From: an uncultured Tenacibaculum sp.
GTDB lineage: Bacteria; Bacteroidota; Bacteroidia; Flavobacteriales; Flavobacteriaceae
Direction of reading: 5' to 3'
DNA: 64,000 nt
NCBI GenBank assembly: GCA_947498055.1
Contig: CANMJA010000006.1
Coordinates: 120,777 to 184,776 of the forward strand
The position numbers and the translations under genes are program-made. The notes beneath the pieces were generated by a model. The model was not told the origin of the DNA, made no database searches, and saw only the letters and a program-made list of their open reading frames with translations. Below are positions 43,368-52,134 of this stretch, one piece after another. Every line of letters begins with the position of its first letter. Position 1 is the stretch's first letter.

Positions 43368-45242
43368 ATGAAAACAAAACTTACACTACTAGTTGTATTT
43401 GCTTTTTTAATAATAGCAAATGCACAAGATTATGCTTACGGCATCTATTTTCCTGATGGGGACAGGGAAACAAAATGTAATGCTTTCACTAAGGTTTTTA
43501 AACAAAAACCAAAAGAAGTTCGATTCGGATTAAGACTAGAAGAAGACGAAATTTATTTTGAAGTAAATAATAAAGGATGGTACAACGCTTTATTTAAAAA
43601 CGCAGATGATGGTATTGCAGTAGATATTGTTTCAAGAAAAAGATATTCTTGTAATAAAGAGCTTACTCCAAAACAAGTAAGAGGTGTATTACTTCCACCT
43701 GTGTATGGTATTAACTCTCCTGCTAAATTAAAACAAGTAAAAAGACATAAATACAAAGTATACCTAGGAAAAATACCTTCTAATTTGGTAAAAGAAAATA
43801 TAGAATTCAATCTTCTTTTCTTACATAAAAAAACTTTTTGTAAATATTTTACTATATACAATTTAGAAAAATACCCAAGAGGTTTGGTAGATATGGGGGT
43901 ATATTTAGATACCATTACTTATAAAAACAAAAGAATCGCTTCTAGTAAACAAAATGCTATTGTTAGACATAAGAAACTTACTTTTTCTATTCCTTTTGAA
44001 AAGAATAAATCAGAATATAAACCAGAAGATATTAAACCTTTATACGACTCTTTAAGTTTAACTGATTACAACATAAAAAAAATAAATATCAAAGCCTATG
44101 CCTCCGTAGAAGGAAGTCTAGAACGAAATGTTATGCTACAAAAAATGCGTGCTAGTAGTATCGCAGGATCTCTTCAATCATTTCAACAACCTGATATTCA
44201 AACCCATATTACCACTTCTGAAAACTGGGTGGAATTTTTAAACGATGTTAAAAAAACAAAACATAAAAAATTAACAACGCTTCCTAAAGAAAAAGTAAAA
44301 GCAAAATTAATAAACGATTATGTAGTTAGTTTAGAACCTATTTTAAGAAAACATAGAAAAGCAGTTGTTGTACTTTCTTTAGAAAAGAAAGATAAATACA
44401 AAAAAACACACGTAAATAAACTTATTACTCTTTTTAATGAAGCTGTTAAATTAGATAATTTAGAAGAAGCTTCAAGTATTCAAAACTCTATTTTAGATAG
44501 AGTTAGTTATAAATTCTCTCTCAAGTTATTGGAAAAAATGAAAATTCCGATGACAAAAAAATATTTAAAATTACTTACTAAAAATTGTATTATTAAATAT
44601 TTTATAGATATTAGAAATACTTTAAGTGTTGAAAAAAAGCTTTTAGAACTTCAAAAATTAGACCCTAAAAACAAACATATTAGATATAATTTAACTGTTT
44701 TAAAATTTCTTATTTGGAAAAACAAAGCTAGAAAAGTAGATCAAAACAAATTTAAATCTGAAATTGTAAGTCTTAAAAACTACGGTGTTTCTCAAGATTT
44801 AATAGATAAAATGTTACTTAATTTTCACATAGTAAAAGCAGAAAAGAATATTAGAAAAAATAATATTAAAGGAAGAGATGCATCTATTCAATATGTTTTA
44901 AAAAATTATAAAAAACTATCTCTTTCTGACTATGATTATTTGAATTTAGCTCAATTCTTAACGTACATAGGAACCATTTATGATGCAATAGATGTAATGG
45001 AAAACAAGGTAAAAGATATTACTGTAGATGAAGATTTATTATTTTACTATCTAAATTTAACAATTACAAAAGAAGAATTAACAAAAACGGATTCCTATAG
45101 AACCATCATGTTAAATGCTATTAATATGAACAACAAACGTTTCTGTAAACTGTATAATTCTGCTTTAAATAAAGGGGTTACATTTCAATTATTAGAAGAT
45201 GAATATTTGAGAGCAACTTATTGCGAGAATTGTACCAAGTAA
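43368..45242 (+). CDS. Exported protein with OmpA-like and helical-repeat regions, unidentified
   Basis: A 624-residue protein with a signal peptide (1-20, ending IANAQ). The N-terminal part (about 22-180) is beta-rich with three spaced Cys and no recognised family. About 200-340 resembles an OmpA-type peptidoglycan-binding domain: LTFSIPFEKNKSEYKPEDI, then INIKAYASVEGSLERNVMLQKMRASSIAGSL, where Ala-Ser-x-Glu-Gly and the Arg before the helix match the family pattern. The last ~270 residues are Lys-rich helices suggestive of TPR-like repeats. It is expected in the periplasm or outer membrane, holding the wall. I chose ATG 43368 with AGGGGAAA upstream; an in-frame TTG at 43347 is less likely. 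Confidence 0.7.
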   Translation: MKTKLTLLVVFAFLIIANAQDYAYGIYFPDGDRETKCNAFTKVFKQKPKEVRFGLRLEEDEIYFEVNNKGWYNALFKNADDGIAVDIVSRKRYSCNKELTPKQVRGVLLPPVYGINSPAKLKQVKRHKYKVYLGKIPSNLVKENIEFNLLFLHKKTFCKYFTIYNLEKYPRGLVDMGVYLDTITYKNKRIASSKQNAIVRHKKLTFSIPFEKNKSEYKPEDIKPLYDSLSLTDYNIKKINIKAYASVEGSLERNVMLQKMRASSIAGSLQSFQQPDIQTHITTSENWVEFLNDVKKTKHKKLTTLPKEKVKAKLINDYVVSLEPILRKHRKAVVVLSLEKKDKYKKTHVNKLITLFNEAVKLDNLEEASSIQNSILDRVSYKFSLKLLEKMKIPMTKKYLKLLTKNCIIKYFIDIRNTLSVEKKLLELQKLDPKNKHIRYNLTVLKFLIWKNKARKVDQNKFKSEIVSLKNYGVSQDLIDKMLLNFHIVKAEKNIRKNNIKGRDASIQYVLKNYKKLSLSDYDYLNLAQFLTYIGTIYDAIDVMENKVKDITVDEDLLFYYLNLTITKEELTKTDSYRTIMLNAINMNNKRFCKLYNSALNKGVTFQLLEDEYLRATYCENCTK

Positions 45243-45336
45243 TAACTTTACTTATATTACAAGAGGTATAAATTAATCGTTAAACACTTATGTTTATCAA
45301 TAAAACAATTTATATAAATTTAGTATCTTAGTACCA

Positions 45337-45411
45337 CAATTTTGAAATCAATTCACAATAAGGATTATTCCATTGTGAAAACACATAAGGTGGCGCAAGT
45401 CGCCTTTTTTT
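45337..45411 (+). ncRNA. Candidate small structured RNA or leader with terminator
   Basis: A CAATTTTG box (one change from the -7 consensus) is followed by a hairpin with an 8-bp perfect stem (TTCACAAT with ATTGTGAA) and then by a second hairpin (AAGGTGGC, GCAA tetraloop, GTCGCCTT, including G-U pairs) running into seven T. The whole unit is about 65 nt, and its terminator lies 27 nt before the EcsC gene start. It could be an independent small RNA or a transcription-attenuating leader of that gene. Confidence 0.5.
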
Positions 45412-45437
45412 ATGATATTTAAATAATTGCTTTTACT

Positions 45438-46232
45438 ATGAACACACCAACTACATCACTTTCAGAAAAAGATCGTAACGCTTTAAAAGAAGCTAAACAA
45501 CTGTTAGAAAATCCTGGCATGGCCATTAAACTAAGTAACTTAATTGGAAATCCGATTCAAAAAGGATTAGATATGTTACCTGATAACTGGAATCAGAAAT
45601 TAGGAGAGGTTACACAAGCTTCTTTATTAAAAGCTGCAGATGCTGCTATTTTTACAATGAAAGATGTAAATGAAGAAAAAACAAGTAATACATTCCATAA
45701 AATTGCTGCGGGTACTGTAGGTACTATTGGCGGTTTGTTTGGAATAGCTGGTTTGGCTGTTGAATTGCCTATTACCACTACTATTATTTTGCGTTCTATT
45801 GCAGATATTGCTCGTTCACAAGGAGAATCTATTAGCGATACAAATACCAAGTTGGCTTGTTTAGAAGTATTTGCTTTAGGTGGAAATAGTATGGAAGATG
45901 ATAATTTAGAATCTACTTATTATGTAACAAAAGCTGTTTTATCTAATTCTATGGCACAAGCAAGTAAATATATTACAGAACAAGGTATTACACATGAGGG
46001 TGCTCCTATATTTTTAACTATTATTAGTAAAATTGCCGAACGTTTTGGTGTACAGGTAACCGAAAAATCTATTGCGCAATCGGTACCTATTATTGGGGCT
46101 GCTGGTGGTGCTATAATAAATACTTTATTTATTAGTCATTTTCAAGATATGGCAAAAGGACATTTTACTATCAGAAAATTAGAACGTATCTATGGTAGTG
46201 AGTTTGTTAAAAGTATGTATTTAAATGTATAA
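45438..46232 (+). CDS. EcsC family protein
   Basis: A 264-residue protein matching the EcsC family: the N-terminal KLSNLIGNPIQKGLDMLPDNW, then a Gly/Ala-rich amphipathic stretch GTVGTIGGLFGIAGLAVELPITTTIILRSIADIAR, and the late IPIIGAAGGAIINTLFISHFQD. EcsC is named after the third gene of the Bacillus ecs operon; its role is unknown. The hydrophobic segments suggest peripheral or membrane association. It is single, preceded by a hairpin terminator unit and followed by its own terminator. Confidence 0.88.
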   Translation: MNTPTTSLSEKDRNALKEAKQLLENPGMAIKLSNLIGNPIQKGLDMLPDNWNQKLGEVTQASLLKAADAAIFTMKDVNEEKTSNTFHKIAAGTVGTIGGLFGIAGLAVELPITTTIILRSIADIARSQGESISDTNTKLACLEVFALGGNSMEDDNLESTYYVTKAVLSNSMAQASKYITEQGITHEGAPIFLTIISKIAERFGVQVTEKSIAQSVPIIGAAGGAIINTLFISHFQDMAKGHFTIRKLERIYGSEFVKSMYLNV

Positions 46233-46343
46233 TATTCTTTTCAAGTTTTAATTAAATACGTATCAAAAAGACAAATAGTTCTTTTATAAAAAAAATACTC
46301 TATTGTAGTTTATGTTAATTTATATCACATTAAGTAAATTTAT

Positions 46344-46373
46344 AAAAAAGGCTATTGAAATAGTCTTTTTTTT
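46344..46373 (+). terminator. Terminator of the EcsC gene
   Basis: AAAAAAGGCTA pairs with TAGTCTTTTTT (one G-U pair) around a TTGAAA loop, followed by T. Confidence 0.8.
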
Positions 46374-46433
46374 GGCCACAAATTAAGAGGAAACTAACAC
46401 TTCTTTAACCTCTAAAAAAAAATCAAATACAAA

Positions 46434-46441
46434 TAGTTTTG
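46434..46441 (+). promoter_or_regulatory. -7 element of the barrel gene
   Basis: TAGTTTTG is an exact consensus match 31 nt before the ATG at 46473. Confidence 0.55.
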
Positions 46442-46472
46442 GATTCAAAATAAATCATTAAAACTATTTATC

Positions 46473-47099
46473 ATGAAAAAACTATTACTCGTCTCATTAT
46501 TTTTTACTACTCTTTTTTCTTATGCACAAGAAAAGAATGACAAATTCACCATTAAAAAAGGCTCTTGGAATTATGAAGGTCAATTTTCCTTAAACTTTTA
46601 CAATTCTTCCACTAAATCTAACAATGGTCAAATTGTTACTAATAATTCTTTTGGTAGTAATTTTAAACTACAAGTAGGTAATGCTATTCAAGATAATTTA
46701 GTTCTAGGTTTAGGTATTGAAAGTATTGGAAACACTATTTACTCTTCAAAAGCTATCAATTCTGAATTAGGTGTTGGTTATTATACTTATTTTAAAAAGT
46801 ATTTTCCTATAAATAAAAGGTTAAGTTTTCATTTACAAGGGGAATTAAGATATGCCAATATAAAAGAAGGAATAAAATCTGAAGGTATATTTAATACTCA
46901 GAATAGGCTAAATAGATACTCTATTGGTTTAAGACCAGGTATAACTTATTTTTTATCCAAAAACATTGCTTTACAAGCAAATTTAGGTTTTATTGGTTAT
47001 ACTAGAAATGATTATACTTCTATAGAAAAAACTTCCAATTCTTTCGATTTTGATTTTAGTCCATTAAACTTTTCTTTTGGAATATTATTTAACTTTTAA
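46473..47099 (+). CDS. Outer-membrane beta-barrel protein
   Basis: A 208-residue exported protein: signal peptide 1-19 (ending SYAQ), then about eight amphipathic strands with alternating aromatic residues (FKLQVGNAIQDNLVLGLGIES, LGVGYYTYFKKYF, SFHLQGELRYANI, SIGLRPGITYFLSKNIALQANLGFIGYT) and a C-terminal Phe (FGILFNF), the usual barrel-assembly signal. It fits the small porin-like OmpW/OMP_b-brl class. Ligand or role unknown. Confidence 0.85.
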   Translation: MKKLLLVSLFFTTLFSYAQEKNDKFTIKKGSWNYEGQFSLNFYNSSTKSNNGQIVTNNSFGSNFKLQVGNAIQDNLVLGLGIESIGNTIYSSKAINSELGVGYYTYFKKYFPINKRLSFHLQGELRYANIKEGIKSEGIFNTQNRLNRYSIGLRPGITYFLSKNIALQANLGFIGYTRNDYTSIEKTSNSFDFDFSPLNFSFGILFNF

Positions 47100-47201
47100 T
47101 AGATAATCAACCGATATTAGAAGTAATCATTTCAATTAAGCACATTACAAAAACAACTTAACATAATAAAAAACTTGATTGTTATATTTCAAAAGACACA
47201 A

Positions 47202-47230
47202 ACCTCATAGGTTTTAAAAATTTGTGAGGT
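47202..47230. terminator. Terminator-like palindrome (shared 27-nt family)
   Basis: CCTCATAGG and TTTGTGAGG pair (with G-U) around an AT core. A near-identical hairpin occurs at 55985-56017. It lies about 100 bp past the barrel gene. Confidence 0.6.
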
Positions 47231-47330
47231 ATTTAAAATCAAATTATACCAAGATGTAAATTAATTTTCACAATCTCTTTAACTATTTTAGTAGTATTTT
47301 TAAATTCTTTTTATACAAACTTCAAACAAT

Positions 47331-47942
47331 ATGAGTATTATTAAAAATACTAAAGAAGAACAAAAATATTGGTCGGAAAGATATCTTGAAAACAGAACTG
47401 GCTGGGATATTGGATCTCCTTCTCCTCCTTTTATCGATTACATTAATCAAATTGAAGACACTTCTATTAAAATATTAATTCCTGGTGCTGGTAATGCTTA
47501 TGAAGCAGAATATTTATTTAATAAAGGATTTAAAAATGTATATGTATTAGATATTGCACCCGAGCCTTTAGAAATTTTTCAACAAAGAATACCTCAATTT
47601 CCTTCTGAACAAATACTAATTGGTAATTTTTTTACACATACTGAAACTTATGATTTAATTTTAGAGCAAACTTTTTTCTGTTCTTTTCCTCCAATAATAG
47701 AAAATAGAAAGGCATACGCTAAAAAAATGAACAGTCTTTTAAAAGAAAATGGAAAATTAGTTGGTGTTTGGTTTGATATTCCTTTGAAAGGTGATTTTGA
47801 AAAACGCCCATTTGGAGGCACAAAAGAAGAGTATCTTTCTTATTTTAATCAGTATTTTAACACTAACTTATTTGAGAAATGTTATAATTCGATTCCAGCA
47901 AGAGCAGAAAGTGAGTTATTTGGTATTTTTCAAAAAAAATAA
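47331..47942 (+). CDS. TPMT-like SAM-dependent methyltransferase
   Basis: A 203-residue class I methyltransferase of the thiopurine-methyltransferase-like group: the N-terminal YWSERYLENRTGWDIGSPSPPF is diagnostic, motif I is ILIPGAGNAYEAEYL, and motif II VYVLDIAPEPL. These enzymes methylate thiols, selenium or halides, or small molecules; the acceptor is not predictable. It stands alone and converges on the broken ACT gene. Confidence 0.88.
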   Translation: MSIIKNTKEEQKYWSERYLENRTGWDIGSPSPPFIDYINQIEDTSIKILIPGAGNAYEAEYLFNKGFKNVYVLDIAPEPLEIFQQRIPQFPSEQILIGNFFTHTETYDLILEQTFFCSFPPIIENRKAYAKKMNSLLKENGKLVGVWFDIPLKGDFEKRPFGGTKEEYLSYFNQYFNTNLFEKCYNSIPARAESELFGIFQKK

Positions 47943-47977
47943 CACCTTTTACCTAAAAAATTATTCATTTTAATTTT

Positions 47978-48378
47978 CTATTCTTGATTTTCTGCTAAAT
48001 ATTTTAAAACCTGAATTGCTTTTTTAGCATCTTTTTTATCTATAAAAATATGATCATGATAATATCCTGCTATTACATTACAACTAATATTATTTTTGGC
48101 TAATTCAGTTGAAAATATAGCCGTTAACCCAACAGCATTAAGAGAAGAATGAACGGTAAGCGTAATCCAAGAAGCTATATATTCATAGTTTAAATGGAGT
48201 GCTTCTGCTTTTTTCTTTCTATCACAATAGTAGTTCCCTCCTCTTCTTTAAATTCACAAATAGTGTCGTTTCTGTTTATATTATTTAAGTTTTGTACCGT
48301 ACAAAACACGTATTCTCCATCATTTAATTTTGGAGTCATTTCTTTTACTAATTTTTTAATATTAATTTCTCCTACCAT
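47978..48378 (-). pseudogene. ACT-domain protein gene split by a -1 frameshift at A AAA AAG
   Basis: The first frame (48378 to 48190) encodes 62 residues with the start of an ACT-domain protein (EINIKKLVKEMTPKLNDGEYVFCTVQ). It then stops, but the other half continues in the -1 frame down to TAG at 47978: [22 protein letters not shown], then [19 protein letters not shown] and [21 protein letters not shown], the ACT half of the same family. The two frames join at six A plus G (minus strand of 48214-48208), read AGA AAA AAG in frame 0; a -1 slip there restores the full ~133-residue protein. It is either a one-base loss (or sequencing/assembly error) in an A run, or a product made by ribosomal or transcriptional slippage. 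ACT domains bind amino acids and regulate metabolism. Confidence 0.85.
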
Positions 48379-48414
48379 TTAAACTATCTATTTTCAAAAT
48401 TAAAACAATAAAAA

Positions 48415-48441
48415 ACCCTAGAAGTAATCAATTTCTAGGGT
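48415..48441 (-). terminator. Terminator of the 95-residue conserved gene
   Basis: ACCCTAGAA pairs with TTCTAGGGT, followed on the minus strand by a T run. It lies 32 bp after the stop at 48473. Confidence 0.85.
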
Positions 48442-48472
48442 AAAATTCAATTCAAATAATTTTCTTTCTTTT

Positions 48473-48760
48473 CTAAGCTACACTCACTATTCTCTGTAAT
48501 GGAATTAATGTAGATTGTTTAAGTATTACCGATTTATCAGTAATACCCCAGATTGTTGTTTCTACTCTTTTAAAACCATTTTCATCAGCAAATACAATCT
48601 TTACTTTTTGACGTTCTAAATTACCTAAAAAAAGTGCTCTTCTAAGGTCTATTGATCTATTGATCTGATCTTTTTTAATATGCAACACTTCATTTTTAGG
48701 GAACTTAAGAAACTTTATTTGTTCCTTTTCTACATTTTGAATGCTCGAATTTAATTTCAT
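48473..48760 (-). CDS. Small conserved flavobacterial protein, function unknown
   Basis: A 95-residue soluble protein with no signal or membrane segment. KRVETTIWGITDKSVILKQ and the final LIPLQRIVSV look like a small beta-barrel or SH3-like fold; I recall similar short proteins in many flavobacteria, but no named family. The N-terminal half is charged and helical. It has its own terminator and is not in an operon. A regulatory or RNA-binding role would be guesswork. Confidence 0.7.
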   Translation of the reverse strand: MKLNSSIQNVEKEQIKFLKFPKNEVLHIKKDQINRSIDLRRALFLGNLERQKVKIVFADENGFKRVETTIWGITDKSVILKQSTLIPLQRIVSVA

Positions 48761-48974
48761 ATACTATGGGATTAGGGATTAAAACTATACTATATATGTA
48801 ATTTTTACACTTATAAACTACAATATAGCAATAATTTTAATTTTATTTTACATTTTTTACAATAAATAAGTCTAAGAAAAGTAATAAACCTAACAAAAAG
48901 CAATTAATTTTACATAAAAATTAACATTTACAGTATTCAAATACACATCACAAAACAGCGTCGCTTCTTGTAGT

Positions 48975-50063
48975 TTAAGAAGACTTGCATTCATAAATCA
49001 CAAACTTACTATTGCTAGCAACTATGGTTATTTGCTCAAATAATTTTGCTAAAAAGGTTTTATAGTTTAAGTGTTTGTTTGCTACTAAGACAAAGCGTCC
49101 GTCTTTTTTTAAACTTTTTTTTATTCCTCTAAATAAGTTTTGACTTACCTCAATATTATTTTCATATTCAAAATGAAAAGGAGGATTAGATACTACCAAA
49201 TCGAAAGCACTTTCTTTAAGGGTATCTAAATTATCATCACATATAAAAGTAGTACTCTTTGGTAAGTTTAATTTAGAAGATGCTATAGCTAAATTAAAAT
49301 CGTCTAATAAAGTAGCCTGTATGTTTTTATTTTTTCTTACTATTTCACTCGCTATAATTCCGTTTCCAGATGCTACATCTAACAAGTTAATTTCATTAGA
49401 ATTAATGCATATATTTTCTAAAAGGAATCGTGTTCCAATATCTACTTTACTTGCTGAAAAAACACCATAATACTGTTTTAAATTGATATTGTTATAAGAA
49501 ATAGTATTTAAAAACTCTTTTTTTTGAGGTTCTTTAGGAGATTTTAAAATAAGTAATCTCGATTTTTTCCATGCTTTACTTTGTAAAGCTTCTCCAAAGT
49601 AACGTTCTGCTATTTCTATGTAAGAGGTGCTAAAATACTTGGTCATAAAACTACAAACCACTTCTGTATTTTTAGTAGAAGATTGTTGTATTTGGTATAA
49701 GAACAATTCAAATAATTCTAATGATTTAGGAATTTTTATCAGTGCTAATTCTACTTTCTCTAATTTTTCTAAAGGTGTTTTATATACTACCTCTGTTTTT
49801 AAATTATTCTTTTTTAAATTTTGATGAATTGCTTTTTTCTGACTAGCATACGTCCAAACTGTTGTTACATTTTTACTCTCTAACAAACAATTCCAAACAC
49901 CAAAACGGTCATTATATACGTGAATATGATTTTTTGTAGTTTCCCTTATATAATCTAACGCTAATAATTCTGCGCTACTCCATGCTTGTAATGAGGTTAT
50001 GCTAGTTTTAGGGTATCTATGTAACTCATAATTTTTAGAATTATGGACTAATTTTGTTTGCAA
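48975..50063 (-). CDS. RsmC-like rRNA guanine-N2 methyltransferase
   Basis: A 362-residue class I methyltransferase. The C-terminal half has motif I LLDVASGNGIIASEI, ATLLDDFNLAI, and the catalytic DLVVSNPPFHFEYE (Asn-Pro-Pro-Phe), followed by GRFVLVANKHLNYKTFL, which is the RsmC/RlmG signature. The N-terminal half is a degenerate copy of the same fold, as in RsmC. It likely methylates guanine N2 in 16S or 23S rRNA. The start is TTG. It lies 10 bp from the glutamate-synthase-like gene on the same strand. Confidence 0.85.
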   Translation of the reverse strand: MQTKLVHNSKNYELHRYPKTSITSLQAWSSAELLALDYIRETTKNHIHVYNDRFGVWNCLLESKNVTTVWTYASQKKAIHQNLKKNNLKTEVVYKTPLEKLEKVELALIKIPKSLELFELFLYQIQQSSTKNTEVVCSFMTKYFSTSYIEIAERYFGEALQSKAWKKSRLLILKSPKEPQKKEFLNTISYNNINLKQYYGVFSASKVDIGTRFLLENICINSNEINLLDVASGNGIIASEIVRKNKNIQATLLDDFNLAIASSKLNLPKSTTFICDDNLDTLKESAFDLVVSNPPFHFEYENNIEVSQNLFRGIKKSLKKDGRFVLVANKHLNYKTFLAKLFEQITIVASNSKFVIYECKSS

Positions 50064-50073
50064 TATCTTCGTT

Positions 50074-51603
50074 TTAAGAAATAATGGTTTCTTTTTTAAA
50101 ATAAACTTCTTCTAACGATACAATATCTCCTGCTTTGTTTCTTCTAAAAACATCTTTTGACTGTACCTCTGTTATTGCATGTTTTCCCATAGCAGCAACT
50201 ACTTCTTTCACTGCTTCTATGGTTTTAGAATGGTAATTTTTAACACGAATATTTTTATCTTCTACTACCAATGCTTCTACTAAATCTTCATTTTGTGTAG
50301 CAACTCCTACGGGGCAACTATCTAAATTACATTCACGTGCTTGAATACACCCTAAGCTTAACATAAAACTTCTTGCCATACCTACAGCATCTGCTCCCAT
50401 AGCCATTAATTTAACAATATCGAAAGCATCAATTGCTTTACCACTTGCTATAATTTTAATTTGTTCTTTTAATTTGTATTTCACCAATGTTTTGTATACA
50501 AAAGCAAGGCCATCTAATAAAGGAGTACCTACATAGTTAGAAAACTCTAAAGGTGCAGATCCTGTTCCTCCTTCTCCTCCATCTACCGCTATAAAATCTG
50601 GATAATTATTTGCTTCTGCAAAAGCTTTTATCATTTCTTCTATTTCTTCATTATTTCCTACACAAAACTTAATACCTATCGGTTTACCTCCACTTAATTC
50701 TCTTACTTTTTGTAAAAAAGGTATCATTTCTTCAAAATTAGAAAAAGCAGAATGCCCAGGAGGAGAATCTACCCGTGTAAAAGGCTCTACAGAACGTATT
50801 TTTGCTATTTCTTCTGTATTCTTCTTCGCTGGTAAAATTCCACCATGTCCAGGTTTTGCTCCTTGAGATAATTTAATCTCAATCATTTTCACCTCTGGTC
50901 TTATAGCATTCTCTTTAAAAATAGCATCATCAAAATGACGTTTATTATCTATTGTTTTACCAGCTCCAAAATATCCAGTTCCAACCTGAAAAATTAAATC
51001 TCCTCCTTGTAAATGGTAAGGAGAAACACCACCTTCTCCTGTATTATGAGCAAAATTTCCCATTTTTGCACCTTGGTTTAATGCCTTAATTGCATTTTTA
51101 CTTAAAGAGCCAAAAGACATTGCCGATATATTTATAATAGAGCTTTCATATTTTTTTTCACACTTATCGGAACCAAAAACTAACATATCTCCTTTTATAT
51201 GATGATGGTCTGTTGGAAACAAAGAATGTTTTACAAATTCATATCCTTTTTCATATAAATTATGCTGTGTACCAAAAGGAACTGTTTCTGTTTCTTTTTT
51301 TGCTCGTTGATACACAATACTTCTTTTTTCTCTATTTATAGGAGTACCATTTAAATCATCTTCAATAAAGTATTGTTGTATTTTTTCTCTTTCTTCTTCA
51401 AAAAACCATCGTAAACGAGCAATTACAGGAAATGCACGTAATAAAGAATGTTTTTTTTGTATAAATGCATCATAAATTGCTAACAAGGTAACAATAAGAG
51501 AAACTGCTAATAGAATAAAATTCCCAACATCTGGTACAAAGTACACTAATATTCCACAAAGAACTGTTATTGTTATTGTTATTGTTAAAATGGTATCTCT
51601 CAT
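50074..51603 (-). CDS. FMN-binding glutamate synthase family protein
   Basis: A 509-residue protein with one or two N-terminal membrane helices (about 4-45), then a glutamate-synthase-type FMN barrel (about 100-480): NISAMSFGSLSKNAIKALN, NTGEGGVSPYH, EIKLSQGAKPGHGGILP, AVDGGEGGTGSAPLEF and LMAMGADAVGMARSFML. The cysteines in CIQARECNLDSCPVGVATQ match the iron-sulfur cluster region. It lacks the glutaminase domain, so it is not a complete GltB; such proteins may use ammonia or act in another redox reaction. Upstream of the RsmC-like gene in a probable two-gene operon. Confidence 0.88.
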   Translation of the reverse strand: MRDTILTITITITVLCGILVYFVPDVGNFILLAVSLIVTLLAIYDAFIQKKHSLLRAFPVIARLRWFFEEEREKIQQYFIEDDLNGTPINREKRSIVYQRAKKETETVPFGTQHNLYEKGYEFVKHSLFPTDHHHIKGDMLVFGSDKCEKKYESSIINISAMSFGSLSKNAIKALNQGAKMGNFAHNTGEGGVSPYHLQGGDLIFQVGTGYFGAGKTIDNKRHFDDAIFKENAIRPEVKMIEIKLSQGAKPGHGGILPAKKNTEEIAKIRSVEPFTRVDSPPGHSAFSNFEEMIPFLQKVRELSGGKPIGIKFCVGNNEEIEEMIKAFAEANNYPDFIAVDGGEGGTGSAPLEFSNYVGTPLLDGLAFVYKTLVKYKLKEQIKIIASGKAIDAFDIVKLMAMGADAVGMARSFMLSLGCIQARECNLDSCPVGVATQNEDLVEALVVEDKNIRVKNYHSKTIEAVKEVVAAMGKHAITEVQSKDVFRRNKAGDIVSLEEVYFKKETIIS

Positions 51604-51653
51604 AATGGTAATAGAAATAAATTAAAAGCTAAAAATACAGATTTCATCCATAA

Positions 51654-51682
51654 AAAAAGCTCTAACAATTGTTAGAGCTTTC
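51654..51682. terminator. Terminator of the L31 gene
   Basis: A perfect 11-bp stem (AAAGCTCTAAC with its complement) has a 4-nt AATT loop. T runs on both sides allow use in either direction. It lies 21 bp after the L31 stop. Confidence 0.9.
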
Positions 51683-51702
51683 TAATTTATAATAAATATA
51701 AA

Positions 51703-51954
51703 TTATTTTTTAAACTTTGAATATTTAGTTTTGAACTTATCAATACGTCCAGCAGTATCTACTAATTTAGATTTACCAGTGTAAAATGGATGAGAAGTTC
51801 TAGAAATTTCTAATTTTATTAATGGATATTCTACACCATCAACTTCTAAGTTTTCTTTAGTGTTTGCTGTAGATCTTGTTAAAAATACATCTCCGTTAGA
51901 CATATCTTTAAATGCTACCATTCTATAATTTTCTGGGTGTATACCTTTTTTCAT
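51703..51954 (-). CDS. rpmE2: Ribosomal protein L31 type B
   Basis: An 83-residue large-subunit protein: KKGIHPENYRMVAFKDMSNGDVFLTRST and KLEISRTSHPFYTGKSKLVDTAGRIDKFKTKY are the type B L31 pattern. The zinc-binding Cys residues of type A L31 are absent, so this is the zinc-independent form. Monocistronic with a strong terminator. Confidence 0.95.
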   Translation of the reverse strand: MKKGIHPENYRMVAFKDMSNGDVFLTRSTANTKENLEVDGVEYPLIKLEISRTSHPFYTGKSKLVDTAGRIDKFKTKYSKFKK

Positions 51955-52134
51955 GTTGTAAAAACTTTTAATTTTGCGTGAAATTGTTTAAAATTGGTAA
52001 AGTTTTAAACACATTCAATAAAAATTCAAAAACCAATAGTGGTTATTTTGAGAATGCAAATTTAATTCTTTTTTTCAAATTCCAAACAAATAATTTGTTT
52101 TATTTGTATTGAAAATATATTCAACCAAAGAAAT

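Noticed and set aside
50074..51603. Complete glutamate synthase large subunit
   Set aside because: The glutaminase and C-terminal structural domains are missing; only the FMN barrel region is present.
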